Shown piece by piece: positions 42,574-49,489 of a DNA stretch of 55,807 nt (position 1 is its first letter; every line of letters starts with the position of its first letter). The translations under genes were made by a program, and so were the position numbers. The DNA lies in assembly GCA_029883975.1 (NCBI GenBank), contig JAOUIL010000013.1:1-55807 (forward strand). The letters are read 5' to 3'. The notes beneath the pieces are model-generated. The model was not told where the DNA came from, made no database searches, and worked only from the letters and a program-made list of their open reading frames with translations. Source of the DNA: Betaproteobacteria bacterium. GTDB taxonomy: Bacteria; Pseudomonadota; Gammaproteobacteria; Burkholderiales; SG8-39.

Positions 42574-43354
42574 GGATCGGCAGTCCTTCGTGTCGGAGGC
42601 CGCGGCCAAGTATAACGGCGAGCGCGCGTCGTTCTCCCAGTGGTGCACCACGCCGCTCGGGCGCTACGCGCTCGACTGGGAGCGCGACCAGTTCGACAAC
42701 GCCGTGGAAGACGTGTTCGGCTTTCGCGCCATGCAGGTCGGTCTGCCGGAGCTGGATTTCCTGCGCCGCAACCGCATTTCCCACCGCTTCAGCCTCGCGC
42801 TGGAGGCGGGCGCCGCGGTGGCGGCCGATCCGCTGCAGCTGCCGGTGGCCTCGCAGAGCCTCGACCTCGTGGCGCTGCCGCACGCGCTGGAGTCGCACCT
42901 TGATCCGCATGCGCTGCTGCGCGAGGCCGAGCGCGTGTTGCGCCCGGAGGGGCAGGTGGTCATCTCGGGCTTCAACAACGCCTCGCTCTGGGGTCTGCGC
43001 CGCTGGTTCACGCGGCGCGACGCCGGCTCGCCCTGGGACGCGCGCTTCATCGGCCTGCTGCGGCTCAAGGACTGGCTGCAGCTGCTGTCCTTCGAGCTGA
43101 ACGGCGGGCGCTTCGGCTGCTACGCGCCGCCGCTCGCCAACCCGGTGTGGCGGGAGCGCTTCGGCTTCATGGACCGCGCCGGCCCGCGCTGGTGGCCGAT
43201 CCTCGGCGGCATGTACGTGGTGCGCGCGGTGAAGCGCGTGCACGGCATGCGCGTCATCACGCCCGCCTGGCGCAAGGAACGCGCGCGGCGCCGCGCGCTG
43301 GCCGCCATGCCGCAGAAGAACGGGCACGTGGCGCAGCGCCGGCATGAGCGCTGA
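42572..43354 (+). CDS. Class I SAM-dependent methyltransferase next to gloB
   Basis: A 260-residue methyltransferase-type protein. [19 protein letters not shown] near residue 25 and [20 protein letters not shown] near residue 90 match the family conserved beside gloB, rnhA and dnaQ in betaproteobacteria; [16 protein letters not shown] near residue 112 is the SAM-fold strand 5 region. The GxGxG motif I is not obvious. ATG at 42572 is within CATG shared with gloB. An upstream AGAGGAA (RBS-like, about 12 bases away) supports it; GTG at 42590 is an alternative. Substrate unknown. Confidence 0.8.
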   Translation: MDRQSFVSEAAAKYNGERASFSQWCTTPLGRYALDWERDQFDNAVEDVFGFRAMQVGLPELDFLRRNRISHRFSLALEAGAAVAADPLQLPVASQSLDLVALPHALESHLDPHALLREAERVLRPEGQVVISGFNNASLWGLRRWFTRRDAGSPWDARFIGLLRLKDWLQLLSFELNGGRFGCYAPPLANPVWRERFGFMDRAGPRWWPILGGMYVVRAVKRVHGMRVITPAWRKERARRRALAAMPQKNGHVAQRRHER

Positions 43355-43784
43355 GGTGGTGGAGGTGTACGCCGACGGCGCCTGCCGCGGCAACCCCGGC
43401 CCGGGCGGCTGGGGCGTGCTGCTGCGCGAGGGCGGGCGCGAGCGCGAGCTGCACGGCGGCGAGGCGGCGACCACCAACAACCGCATGGAGCTCACCGCGG
43501 TGATCCGCGCGCTGGAGGCGCTCGCGCCGGGCGCGCGCGTGCGCGTCTTCACCGACTCGCAGTACGTGCAAAAGGGCATCAGCGCCTGGATCCACGACTG
43601 GAAGCGGCGCGGCTGGCGCACCGCGGACAAGAAGCCCGTGAAGAACCAGGACCTGTGGATGCGCCTGGACGAGGCCGCGCGGGCGCACGCGGTCGAGTGG
43701 CACTGGGTGCGCGGGCACGCCGGGCACCCGGAGAACGAGCGCGCGGACGCGCTGGCGAACAAGGGGATCGACGGTGGCCTCTAG
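43344..43784 (+). CDS. rnhA: Ribonuclease HI
   Basis: Degrades the RNA strand of RNA-DNA hybrids. The 146-residue protein has all four catalytic acids: [16 protein letters not shown] near residue 9 (Asp), [16 protein letters not shown] near residue 44 (Glu), [11 protein letters not shown] near 69 (Asp) and [15 protein letters not shown] near 127 (Asp), plus the basic-protrusion region [19 protein letters not shown]. Start ATG overlaps the methyltransferase end by 11 bp; stop overlaps dnaQ. Confidence 0.96.
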   Translation: MSAEVVEVYADGACRGNPGPGGWGVLLREGGRERELHGGEAATTNNRMELTAVIRALEALAPGARVRVFTDSQYVQKGISAWIHDWKRRGWRTADKKPVKNQDLWMRLDEAARAHAVEWHWVRGHAGHPENERADALANKGIDGGL

Positions 43785-44487
43785 GCAAATCGTGCTCGAC
43801 ACGGAAACGACGGGCCTGAACGCGGGGCTGGGCGACCGCGTGATCGAGATCGGCTGCATCGAGCTCCTGAGCCGCCGCGTCAGCAATCGGCACTTCCACC
43901 AGTACGTCAACCCCGAGCGCGCGATCGACGAGGGCGCGCTCAAGGTGCACGGGCTGACCGACGAGTTCCTCGCCGACAAGCCGAAGTTCATGGAGGTGGC
44001 CGCGGCGTTCCTCGACTACGTGCGCGGCGCGGAGCTCGTCATCCACAACGCCTCCTTCGACGTCGAGTTCCTCGACGCGGAGCTCGGGCGCGCGGAACTC
44101 GGGCGCCTTGCGGATCACGTGGCCGGCGTGGTGGACACGCTGGCGCTCGCGCGCGAGCTGCATCCCGGCAAGCGCAACTCGCTCGATGCACTGTGCGAGC
44201 GCTACGCGGTGGACAATGCGCATCGCACGCTGCATGGCGCGCTGCTCGACGCGCGGCTGCTCGCCGAGGTGTACCTGGCGATGACGCGCGGCCAGGACAG
44301 CCTGGTGATGGAGCTCGATTCCCCGGCGCAGGAGGCCGCCGCGACGGCGCGCATCGACGCCTCGAAGCTCGTGGTGCTGCGCGCCTCGGAGGCGGAAGCG
44401 CGCGCGCACGAAGCCTACCTCGACGGCATGGGCAAGGAGGCTACGGGCGGGGTGGTGTGGCGAAAAATGGGGACAGACCCCATTTAG
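43774..44487 (+). CDS. dnaQ: DNA polymerase III epsilon subunit (3'-5' proofreading exonuclease)
   Basis: Proofreading subunit of replicative polymerase. The 237-residue product has Exo [11 protein letters not shown] near residue 7 (DxE), Exo [16 protein letters not shown] near residue 90 and Exo [22 protein letters not shown] near residue 150. GTG at 43774 overlaps rnhA by 11 bp, the classical rnhA-dnaQ arrangement. The last residues KMGTDPI and the stop codon lie inside the palindromic repeat 44469-44518, so the repeat seems to have replaced the original 3' end. Confidence 0.95.
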   Translation: MASRQIVLDTETTGLNAGLGDRVIEIGCIELLSRRVSNRHFHQYVNPERAIDEGALKVHGLTDEFLADKPKFMEVAAAFLDYVRGAELVIHNASFDVEFLDAELGRAELGRLADHVAGVVDTLALARELHPGKRNSLDALCERYAVDNAHRTLHGALLDARLLAEVYLAMTRGQDSLVMELDSPAQEAAATARIDASKLVVLRASEAEARAHEAYLDGMGKEATGGVVWRKMGTDPI

Positions 44488-44518
44488 CGGTGAAGCGCGC
44501 TAAATGGGGTCTGTCCCC
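44469..44518. repeat. Perfect 21-bp inverted repeat between convergent genes
   Basis: Arms 44469-44489 and 44498-44518 are perfect complements around an eight-base loop. The left arm contains the dnaQ stop codon; the right arm's last base starts the minus-strand arsS stop codon. Each arm itself holds a near-palindromic GGGGACAGACCCC/GGGGTCTGTCCCC core. Related to the palindrome at 2877-2938 (see there). Likely a dispersed hairpin element that also terminates transcription from both sides. Confidence 0.85.
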
Positions 44519-45618
44519 TAGGCCGTCTGTCCCCCGCAGGAGCTGCCGGCTCCCGCGGTGCAGCCGAAGCAGTGGTGTGCAGTGACGATGTGCCGGCGCC
44601 GCCAGGCGTCTTCGTCGAAGTCGCGGATGTGCGCCCCCGCGCCGCCTTCGAGCCCGAGCTCGAGCATCTGATTGAAGTCGCAGTCGTACAGCCGCCCGTC
44701 CCAGCCCACCGACAGCGTGTTGCGGCACATGAGGCCGTCCAGCGCGGCGGGGTTGAACGCGTTCACCAGCCGCTGCAGGTAGGCCTCGAGATTGCCCGAG
44801 TCCTGCAGCCACTCGAGGAAGCGCGCGATCGGCATGTTGTTCAGCACGTGCAGGCGGTCGAAGGTGACGCCGAAGCTGCGCATCAGCCCCTCGCGCCATT
44901 CGCGCTCGACGCTCGCCTGCGAAGCGCCGAGGAAGGCGCCGGCCGGGTTGGACACCAGTGTCAGGCGCCGCTGCGGGTCGCCATGGCCGTAGCCCGCGGC
45001 ATTCAGCACGCGCAGCGCGCGCACCGAGCGCTCGAAGACGCCGTCGCCGCGCTGCGCGTCGGTGTTCGGCCGGCGCCAGTGCGGCAGCGAGGCCACGATT
45101 TCGACGTTGCGCGCGGCGAGCCAGTCCACCAACCCGGCATTGCGCGGCAGCAGCAGCACCGTGAGGTTGCAGCGGTCCATGACGTGCTTGCCCGCGTCCA
45201 CCGCGGCCTGCACCAGGTCACGAAAGCGCGGGTGCAGCTCGGGCGCGCCGCCGGTGAGATCCACGGTGTGCGCGCGGCTGCGCCGCAGCGCCGCGATCAC
45301 CTGCGCGAGCGTCGCGTCGTCCATCATGGCGTCGGTGCGGTCGGGGCCGGCGTCCACGTGGCAATGCCGGCAGGTCATGTTGCACAGCTTGCCGAGGTTG
45401 ACCTGGAAGATGTCGAGCTGCGCCGGCGCGAGGCCGGGCGCCAGCGCGGCGAACTCGGCCGCGAGCGGCACGCTGTCGAGCAGCCGCAGCTGTTCCTGAG
45501 GAGCGGCGAGCGGCGCGGCACGCCGCTGCAGGCTCTGCGTCGCGCGCGGCGTGGCGCGGTCCAGCGCCAGATCCCCGGCAATGTCCTCCAGGCGAAGCGG
45601 AATGCTGGCCGGCCGCAT
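44518..45618 (-). CDS. arsS: Arsenosugar biosynthesis radical SAM protein ArsS
   Basis: Radical SAM enzyme that adds a 5'-deoxyadenosyl group to dimethylarsenite in arsenosugar formation. The 366-residue protein has the cluster motif CNMTCRHCH near residue 79, LTGGAPELHPRF near residue 121, and the C-terminal family block MCRNTLSVGWDGRLYDCDF near residue 297 with HCFGCTAGAGSSCGG at the end, diagnostic of the ArsS/DUF3641 family. It is adjacent to and in the same direction as its usual partner. No ArsM-like arsenite methyltransferase is seen in the window. Confidence 0.9.
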   Translation of the reverse strand: MRPASIPLRLEDIAGDLALDRATPRATQSLQRRAAPLAAPQEQLRLLDSVPLAAEFAALAPGLAPAQLDIFQVNLGKLCNMTCRHCHVDAGPDRTDAMMDDATLAQVIAALRRSRAHTVDLTGGAPELHPRFRDLVQAAVDAGKHVMDRCNLTVLLLPRNAGLVDWLAARNVEIVASLPHWRRPNTDAQRGDGVFERSVRALRVLNAAGYGHGDPQRRLTLVSNPAGAFLGASQASVEREWREGLMRSFGVTFDRLHVLNNMPIARFLEWLQDSGNLEAYLQRLVNAFNPAALDGLMCRNTLSVGWDGRLYDCDFNQMLELGLEGGAGAHIRDFDEDAWRRRHIVTAHHCFGCTAGAGSSCGGQTA

Positions 45619-45951
45619 CTACATTCCCAGCTTCTTCGCGTGCTCGCGCATCTGCAGGCCATGCACGAGCGAGGAGCCGCCGCGAATCGCCGCCGCGACG
45701 TGCACCGCCTCGGTCATCTGCTCGAGGTCGGCGCCCTTCTGCTGGCAATCCTGCGTGTAGGCGTCGATGCAGTAGGGGCACTGCACGGCGTGCGACACGG
45801 CGAGCGCGATCAGGCTCTTCTCGCGCGCGGTGAGGGCGCCGTCGGCGAACACGGCGCCGTACCAGTCGAAGAACTTCTTGCCGAGCGCGGGGCTCGACTC
45901 GGAGATCCTGCCGAAGTCGGCAAGGTGCTGGCTCTTGTAATACGTTTCCAT
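45619..45951 (-). CDS. Arsenosugar biosynthesis-associated peroxidase-like (carboxymuconolactone decarboxylase family) protein
   Basis: A 110-residue AhpD/CMD-fold protein with the redox CxxC pair as QCPYCIDAYTQDC near residue 57 and HVAAAIRGGSSLVHGLQM near residue 84, typical of the CMD family associated with arsS. It ends on the base before the arsS start codon region, so the two genes form a dicistronic unit. Role suggested by context is peroxidase or thiol chemistry around the arsenical; unproven. Confidence 0.87.
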   Translation of the reverse strand: METYYKSQHLADFGRISESSPALGKKFFDWYGAVFADGALTAREKSLIALAVSHAVQCPYCIDAYTQDCQQKGADLEQMTEAVHVAAAIRGGSSLVHGLQMREHAKKLGM

Positions 45952-45972
45952 GGGAACCCTTCTGTGTTTGGG

Positions 45973-45994
45973 GCTTCCCGCTTGGTCGGGAAGC
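45973..45994. terminator. Stem-loop between outer-membrane protein gene and arsenosugar genes
   Basis: GCTTCCCG (45973-45980), loop CTTGGT, CGGGAAGC (45987-45994): a perfect eight-bp stem in the 81-bp gap. In the minus-strand direction it follows the outer-membrane protein gene and precedes the peroxidase-like gene. No T-run follows on either strand, so it may be a rho-dependent terminator, an attenuator or a leader hairpin of the arsenosugar operon. Confidence 0.45.
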
Positions 45995-46032
45995 GCGCAC
46001 AGAAGCTTACAGGCTGGCGCGGCGGCCGGCGC

Positions 46033-46854
46033 TCAGCGCACGGTCACGTACAGCATCAGGCCGTTGAGCACCGAGCTGAAGGCGCCGCGCTGGTCGGGAT
46101 CCTGCACTTCGATGTCCAGGCTGGAGCGGTTCAGGCCGAAGCCGAAGCCGACGTGCTTGAAGGTGTGGTGCTCGACGGCGATGGTGAAGTCGCTCAGGGC
46201 GCCCTGGTACTCGTCGGCGCTGTCGAGGAAGAACAGCTCGTACTTGGAGCGCATCCACCACTTGGGCGTGAACGCGTAGTCGAGGCGGAAGCCGAACACC
46301 GGCAGCGGCGCCGTCACCGAGTTGCTCTCGGCGAGGCCGCCGCCGCTGGAGCGCACCGACGCGTCCATCCGGGTGACGTGCAGGCCGACCGAGAGCGAGG
46401 TCTCGATCTCGGGGGCGCGGTAGAAGGAATAGGTGTAGGTCGCCTTGAGCGTCTCGGTATTGAGCTCGCTGTCGAGCGTGCTGCCGGGCGGGAAAGTGAC
46501 GTCGCCGAAGTCGAGGCCGCGCTGGCTGACGATGAGGCCGCCGCGGTCGATCTTGTACCAGCTGAAGTCCATGCGGTGCTTGGGCGCAAAGCGGAAATAG
46601 CCGTCGAGGCGCGGCACCGTCATCGAGGTCTCGCCGCCCAGGTCCCGCTCCCAGTCGATGCTGGTGCCGATCGTGACGATGCCGCCGACCGTGCGGTCCA
46701 GGCGGATGGTGCCGTTGGTGCGCGAGACGAAATAGGCCCCGAGCGACAAGCTGTAGCGGTCGTCTTCCGGCGCGTCGGCGGCCAGCGCCGGCGTCAGCGC
46801 CGCGGCAAGCAGGGCCGCTGCGCCTGCCTGCATGCACTTCGAACCGAACGTCAT
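46033..46854 (-). CDS. Outer-membrane beta-barrel protein of unknown function
   Basis: A 273-residue protein with a signal peptide (ATG, KCMQAGAAALLAAALTPALAAD; cleavage near residue 26) and repeated alternating strands with aromatic ends, such as YSLSLGAYFVSR, MDFSWYKIDRG and LKATYTYSFYRAP, and a C-terminal strand LNGLMLYVTVR. Alternating polar/nonpolar residues point to an outer-membrane barrel. I do not recognise a substrate. An FNR/ANR-like box and a fitting -10 lie upstream, suggesting oxygen-limited expression. Transcribed alone or with the arsenosugar genes. Confidence 0.75.
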   Translation of the reverse strand: MTFGSKCMQAGAAALLAAALTPALAADAPEDDRYSLSLGAYFVSRTNGTIRLDRTVGGIVTIGTSIDWERDLGGETSMTVPRLDGYFRFAPKHRMDFSWYKIDRGGLIVSQRGLDFGDVTFPPGSTLDSELNTETLKATYTYSFYRAPEIETSLSVGLHVTRMDASVRSSGGGLAESNSVTAPLPVFGFRLDYAFTPKWWMRSKYELFFLDSADEYQGALSDFTIAVEHHTFKHVGFGFGLNRSSLDIEVQDPDQRGAFSSVLNGLMLYVTVR

Positions 46855-46888
46855 CGGGTTTCGTCGGATAGGTCTCGTCCGTGCAGCG

Positions 46889-46929
46889 AAGCTACGCGGC
46901 CGGGCGCAGCCGGGCTTGATCCAGGTCAA
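46889..46929 (-). promoter_or_regulatory. FNR/ANR-like box with correctly spaced -10 upstream of the outer-membrane protein
   Basis: TTGATCCAGGTCAA at 46916-46929 differs from the FNR consensus TTGAT-N4-ATCAA in one base (GTCAA for ATCAA). On the minus strand it is followed by TAGCTT at 46894-46889. The box centre at about 46922 and this -10 would place the box near -41.5 of a start around 46881, the class II activator position. The box touches the end of the PH-domain gene. Confidence 0.55.
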
Positions 46930-47340
46930 TCATTCGATCGGGTTGCCGATGCTTTCGATGGTGCGCTTCACCGCCATCGGATCGTCGATGCCCGTGAACA
47001 GGAAGTCGCTCACCCCGCGGCCGGTGATCTTCACCGTGCCGAAGCCTAGCAGCCGGCCGAATACGCCCTGCTCGATCTCCACCGTCTCGATCGACGTCAG
47101 CTTCATTTCCTCGGTCTTGCGGCCGATGATGCCCTTCTTGAGGATGACGCGCTTGTTGGTCACGCCGCGCTCCTGGTACTTGAGCTGCAGGTAGACGTAC
47201 AGCGCGACGAAGAGCGTCAGCCCGAGCGTCGGGATGGCGAGCAGCACCCAAAGCCAGACCCACAGCCAGGCCGTCCAGTGCAGGCGGAACAGGCCTTCGA
47301 CCTTCTCGCCCGCGGACAACGACTCGTCGATGTAGGACAT
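46930..47340 (-). CDS. PH-domain (bPH2/YdbS-like) membrane protein
   Basis: A 136-residue protein: two adjacent hydrophobic helices (residues 22-50, WTAWLWVWLWVLLAIPTLGL) followed by a small bacterial PH fold with YQERGVTNKRVILKKGIIG near residue 56, KLTSIETVEIEQGVFGRLLG near residue 80 and TVKITGRG near 101. Such single-domain bPH2 proteins are widespread and of unknown function. Its gene ends right at the FNR-like box. The start ATG at 47340 fits. Confidence 0.85.
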   Translation of the reverse strand: MSYIDESLSAGEKVEGLFRLHWTAWLWVWLWVLLAIPTLGLTLFVALYVYLQLKYQERGVTNKRVILKKGIIGRKTEEMKLTSIETVEIEQGVFGRLLGFGTVKITGRGVSDFLFTGIDDPMAVKRTIESIGNPIE

Positions 47341-47361
47341 GGCGCCAGTGTGCCAGATCGC

Positions 47362-48150
47362 TCAGGCCCCGCGCGTCGCGCCGCCGTCGATGCTGATGGT
47401 GGCGCCGCTGATGTAGCTGTTGCGCTCGGAGGCGAGGAAGGCGATCAGCGCGGCGATCTCCGCGGGCTGCGCGAAGCGGCCGATCGGGATGTCGCGCAGG
47501 TACTCCGCGCGCGCTTCGTCCTCCGAGATGCCCTCCAGCGCCGCCTTCGCCTTCACCATGTAATCCAGGCGGCGCGTCTCCATCGGGCAGGGGCTCACGC
47601 CGTTGGCGAGGATGCCGTCGCGCACGAACTCGTCGGCGAGCGCCTTGGTGAAGTTGATCAGGCCCGCGTTGGCCACCCCCGCCGGCATGGCGCGCGACTC
47701 GGGCTGGCGGCCGCGGTGGCCGATCAGGTTGACGATGCGCCCCCAGCGCTGGCGCTGCATGTGCGGCACCACCGCGCGGCAGCAGCGGATGACGCCGTAC
47801 AGCTTCAGCTCGAGGCTCTCGCGCCAGTCGTCCTCGGGCAGCTGCAGGAAGTGCCCCGACTTCGCCGCGCCGATGCTGTTCACCAGGACGTCGATGCGCC
47901 CGAAGCGCGCCGCGACTTCCTCGACCATGCGGCCGATGTCCTCGGGCCGCGTGCAGTCTGCGCGCACCGTGATCACCTCGGCGTGCGCGCGGCCGCGGAT
48001 CTCCTCGGCGGCGTTTTCCAGCGCCTGCTCGCCGCGCGCGGCGATCGCCACGCGGCAGCCCTCGGCGGCGAGCTCGAGCGCCGCCGCCTTGCCGATGCCC
48101 ATGCTGCCGCCGGTGACGAGCGCGCAGCGGCCCTTCAGACCCAGGTCCAT
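47362..48150 (-). CDS. SDR-family oxidoreductase with degenerate active site
   Basis: A 262-residue protein with an intact NAD(P)-binding N-terminus (TGGSMGIGKAAALEL near residue 14, NSIGAAKS near residue 91) and usual C-terminus (ISGATISIDGGATRGA). However the catalytic block reads NLIGHRGRQ...RAMPAGVANAGL, where a normal SDR has a Ser and Tyr-x3-Lys; here Met and Ala/Val replace Tyr and Lys. Cofactor binding is thus kept but classical catalysis is doubtful. It lies 21 bp after the PH-domain gene on the left and is divergent from the flavoprotein gene. Confidence 0.85.
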   Translation of the reverse strand: MDLGLKGRCALVTGGSMGIGKAAALELAAEGCRVAIAARGEQALENAAEEIRGRAHAEVITVRADCTRPEDIGRMVEEVAARFGRIDVLVNSIGAAKSGHFLQLPEDDWRESLELKLYGVIRCCRAVVPHMQRQRWGRIVNLIGHRGRQPESRAMPAGVANAGLINFTKALADEFVRDGILANGVSPCPMETRRLDYMVKAKAALEGISEDEARAEYLRDIPIGRFAQPAEIAALIAFLASERNSYISGATISIDGGATRGA

Positions 48151-48203
48151 GCGCGCAATCCTAGCGCGATGCCGGGCAGGGGGCTCCCGGCGTTCGCGTC
48201 CCT

Positions 48204-48209
48204 TAGAAT
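48204..48209 (+). promoter_or_regulatory. Possible -10 box of the flavoprotein gene
   Basis: TAGAAT ends nine bases before the ATG at 48219, giving a two- to three-base leader if used. This repeats the tsaB and fabI pattern of near-leaderless starts in this genome. Weak evidence on its own. Confidence 0.35.
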
Positions 48210-48218
48210 GCCGCTGCC

Positions 48219-49487
48219 ATGACGGGCTCTGGGTGGGATTTCGACGTCGCCGTGGTGGGCGGCGGGCCGGGCGGCTCGAGCGCCGCGACGGCGCTGGCGC
48301 GGCGCGGACGCCGGGTCGTGCTGTTCGAGCGCGACCGCTTCCCGCGCTTCCACATCGGCGAGTCGCAGCTGCCGTGGTGCAACGAGGTGCTGCGCGCCCT
48401 CGGCGCGGAGCAGGCCGTGCGCGCCGCCGGCTTCGTGCCGAAATGGGGCGCGAGCTTCCGCCGGCCGGGGGGCGACGACGAGCAGTACGCGGACTTCTCG
48501 GCCGCGGTGGAGACGCCCACGCCGCAGACCTTCCAGGTGCTGCGCGAGCGCTTCGACGAGGTGCTGCTGCGCCACGCGCAGGCGAGCGGCGTCGACGTGC
48601 GCGAGCGGCACCGCCTCGTCGACGCGGCCTTCGACGGCGCGGGCGTGACGCTGCGCTACGCGGACGCCGGCGGCGTCGAGCGCGGTGCGCGCGCGGGCGC
48701 CGTCGTCGATGCGTCGGGGCGCAGCGCCTTTCTCGTCAAGCGCTACGGCCGGCATGAGTACGACCCGCTGCTGCGCAACGTCGCGCTGCATGCGCACTAT
48801 GAGGGCGTGCCGCGGGCGCAGGGCCGTCGCGCGGGCGACATCCGCATGTTCACGCGCACCGACATGGGCTGGCTGTGGTTCATCCCCGTGTCCGAGTCCG
48901 CGATGAGCGTGGGTGCGGTGATCCCCGTGGCGACGCACCGGCGCGAGGGCAAGGCGAGCGCCGAGCAGAGCCTGGCGCACTACCTCGCCGACACGCCCAC
49001 GGCCGGCGCGCTGCTCGAGCGGGCGCGGCGCGTGAGCGAGGTGCGCGTGGACGCGGACTACTCGTACGTCGCGTCGCGCATGGCGGGCGATCGCTGGGTG
49101 GCGGTGGGCGATGCCGCCGCATTCCTCGACCCGATCTTCTCCACCGGCGTGCTGCTCGCCATGCAGGGCGGGCTGGACGCCGCCGAGGCGATCGACGCGG
49201 GGCTGCGCCGCGGCGCGCTGCCGGCGCGCGCGTTCGCGCGCTACGAGCGGCTCGTGCGGCGGCGCTACCACCACTTCCGGCGCTTCGCGACCGGGTTCTA
49301 CGACCCGGCGTTCCGTGACCTGTGGTTCTCGCCGCGCAAGACCTCGGGCATCTACCGCGCGATCGTCTCCGTGCTCGCCGGCAACTGGCGGCCGTCGCTC
49401 GCCACGCGCCTGCGCATCGCGGCGTTCTTCGCGCTGGTGCAGTTGCGGCGCGTCGAGCGCCGGCTGCGCGGGATGCAGGACGGCTGA
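48219..49487 (+). CDS. FAD-dependent oxidoreductase, halogenase/hydroxylase superfamily
   Basis: A 422-residue flavoprotein. GGGPGGSSAATALARRG near residue 12 is the FAD Rossmann motif, FPRFHIGESQ near residue 43 is the flavin-halogenase family block, GFVPKWGASFR near residue 70 has the Lys position conserved in halogenases of phenolic substrates, and GWLWFIPV near residue 219 is a WxWxIP motif, the class signature. DAAAFLDPIFSTGV near residue 305 completes the FAD site. Related proteins appear in some aryl-polyene and xanthomonadin loci; here it is 14 kb beyond fabI, so a tailoring role is only inference. It ends three bases before the earliest possible start of the patatin gene. Confidence 0.82.
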   Translation: MTGSGWDFDVAVVGGGPGGSSAATALARRGRRVVLFERDRFPRFHIGESQLPWCNEVLRALGAEQAVRAAGFVPKWGASFRRPGGDDEQYADFSAAVETPTPQTFQVLRERFDEVLLRHAQASGVDVRERHRLVDAAFDGAGVTLRYADAGGVERGARAGAVVDASGRSAFLVKRYGRHEYDPLLRNVALHAHYEGVPRAQGRRAGDIRMFTRTDMGWLWFIPVSESAMSVGAVIPVATHRREGKASAEQSLAHYLADTPTAGALLERARRVSEVRVDADYSYVASRMAGDRWVAVGDAAAFLDPIFSTGVLLAMQGGLDAAEAIDAGLRRGALPARAFARYERLVRRRYHHFRRFATGFYDPAFRDLWFSPRKTSGIYRAIVSVLAGNWRPSLATRLRIAAFFALVQLRRVERRLRGMQDG

Positions 49488-49489
49488 GG

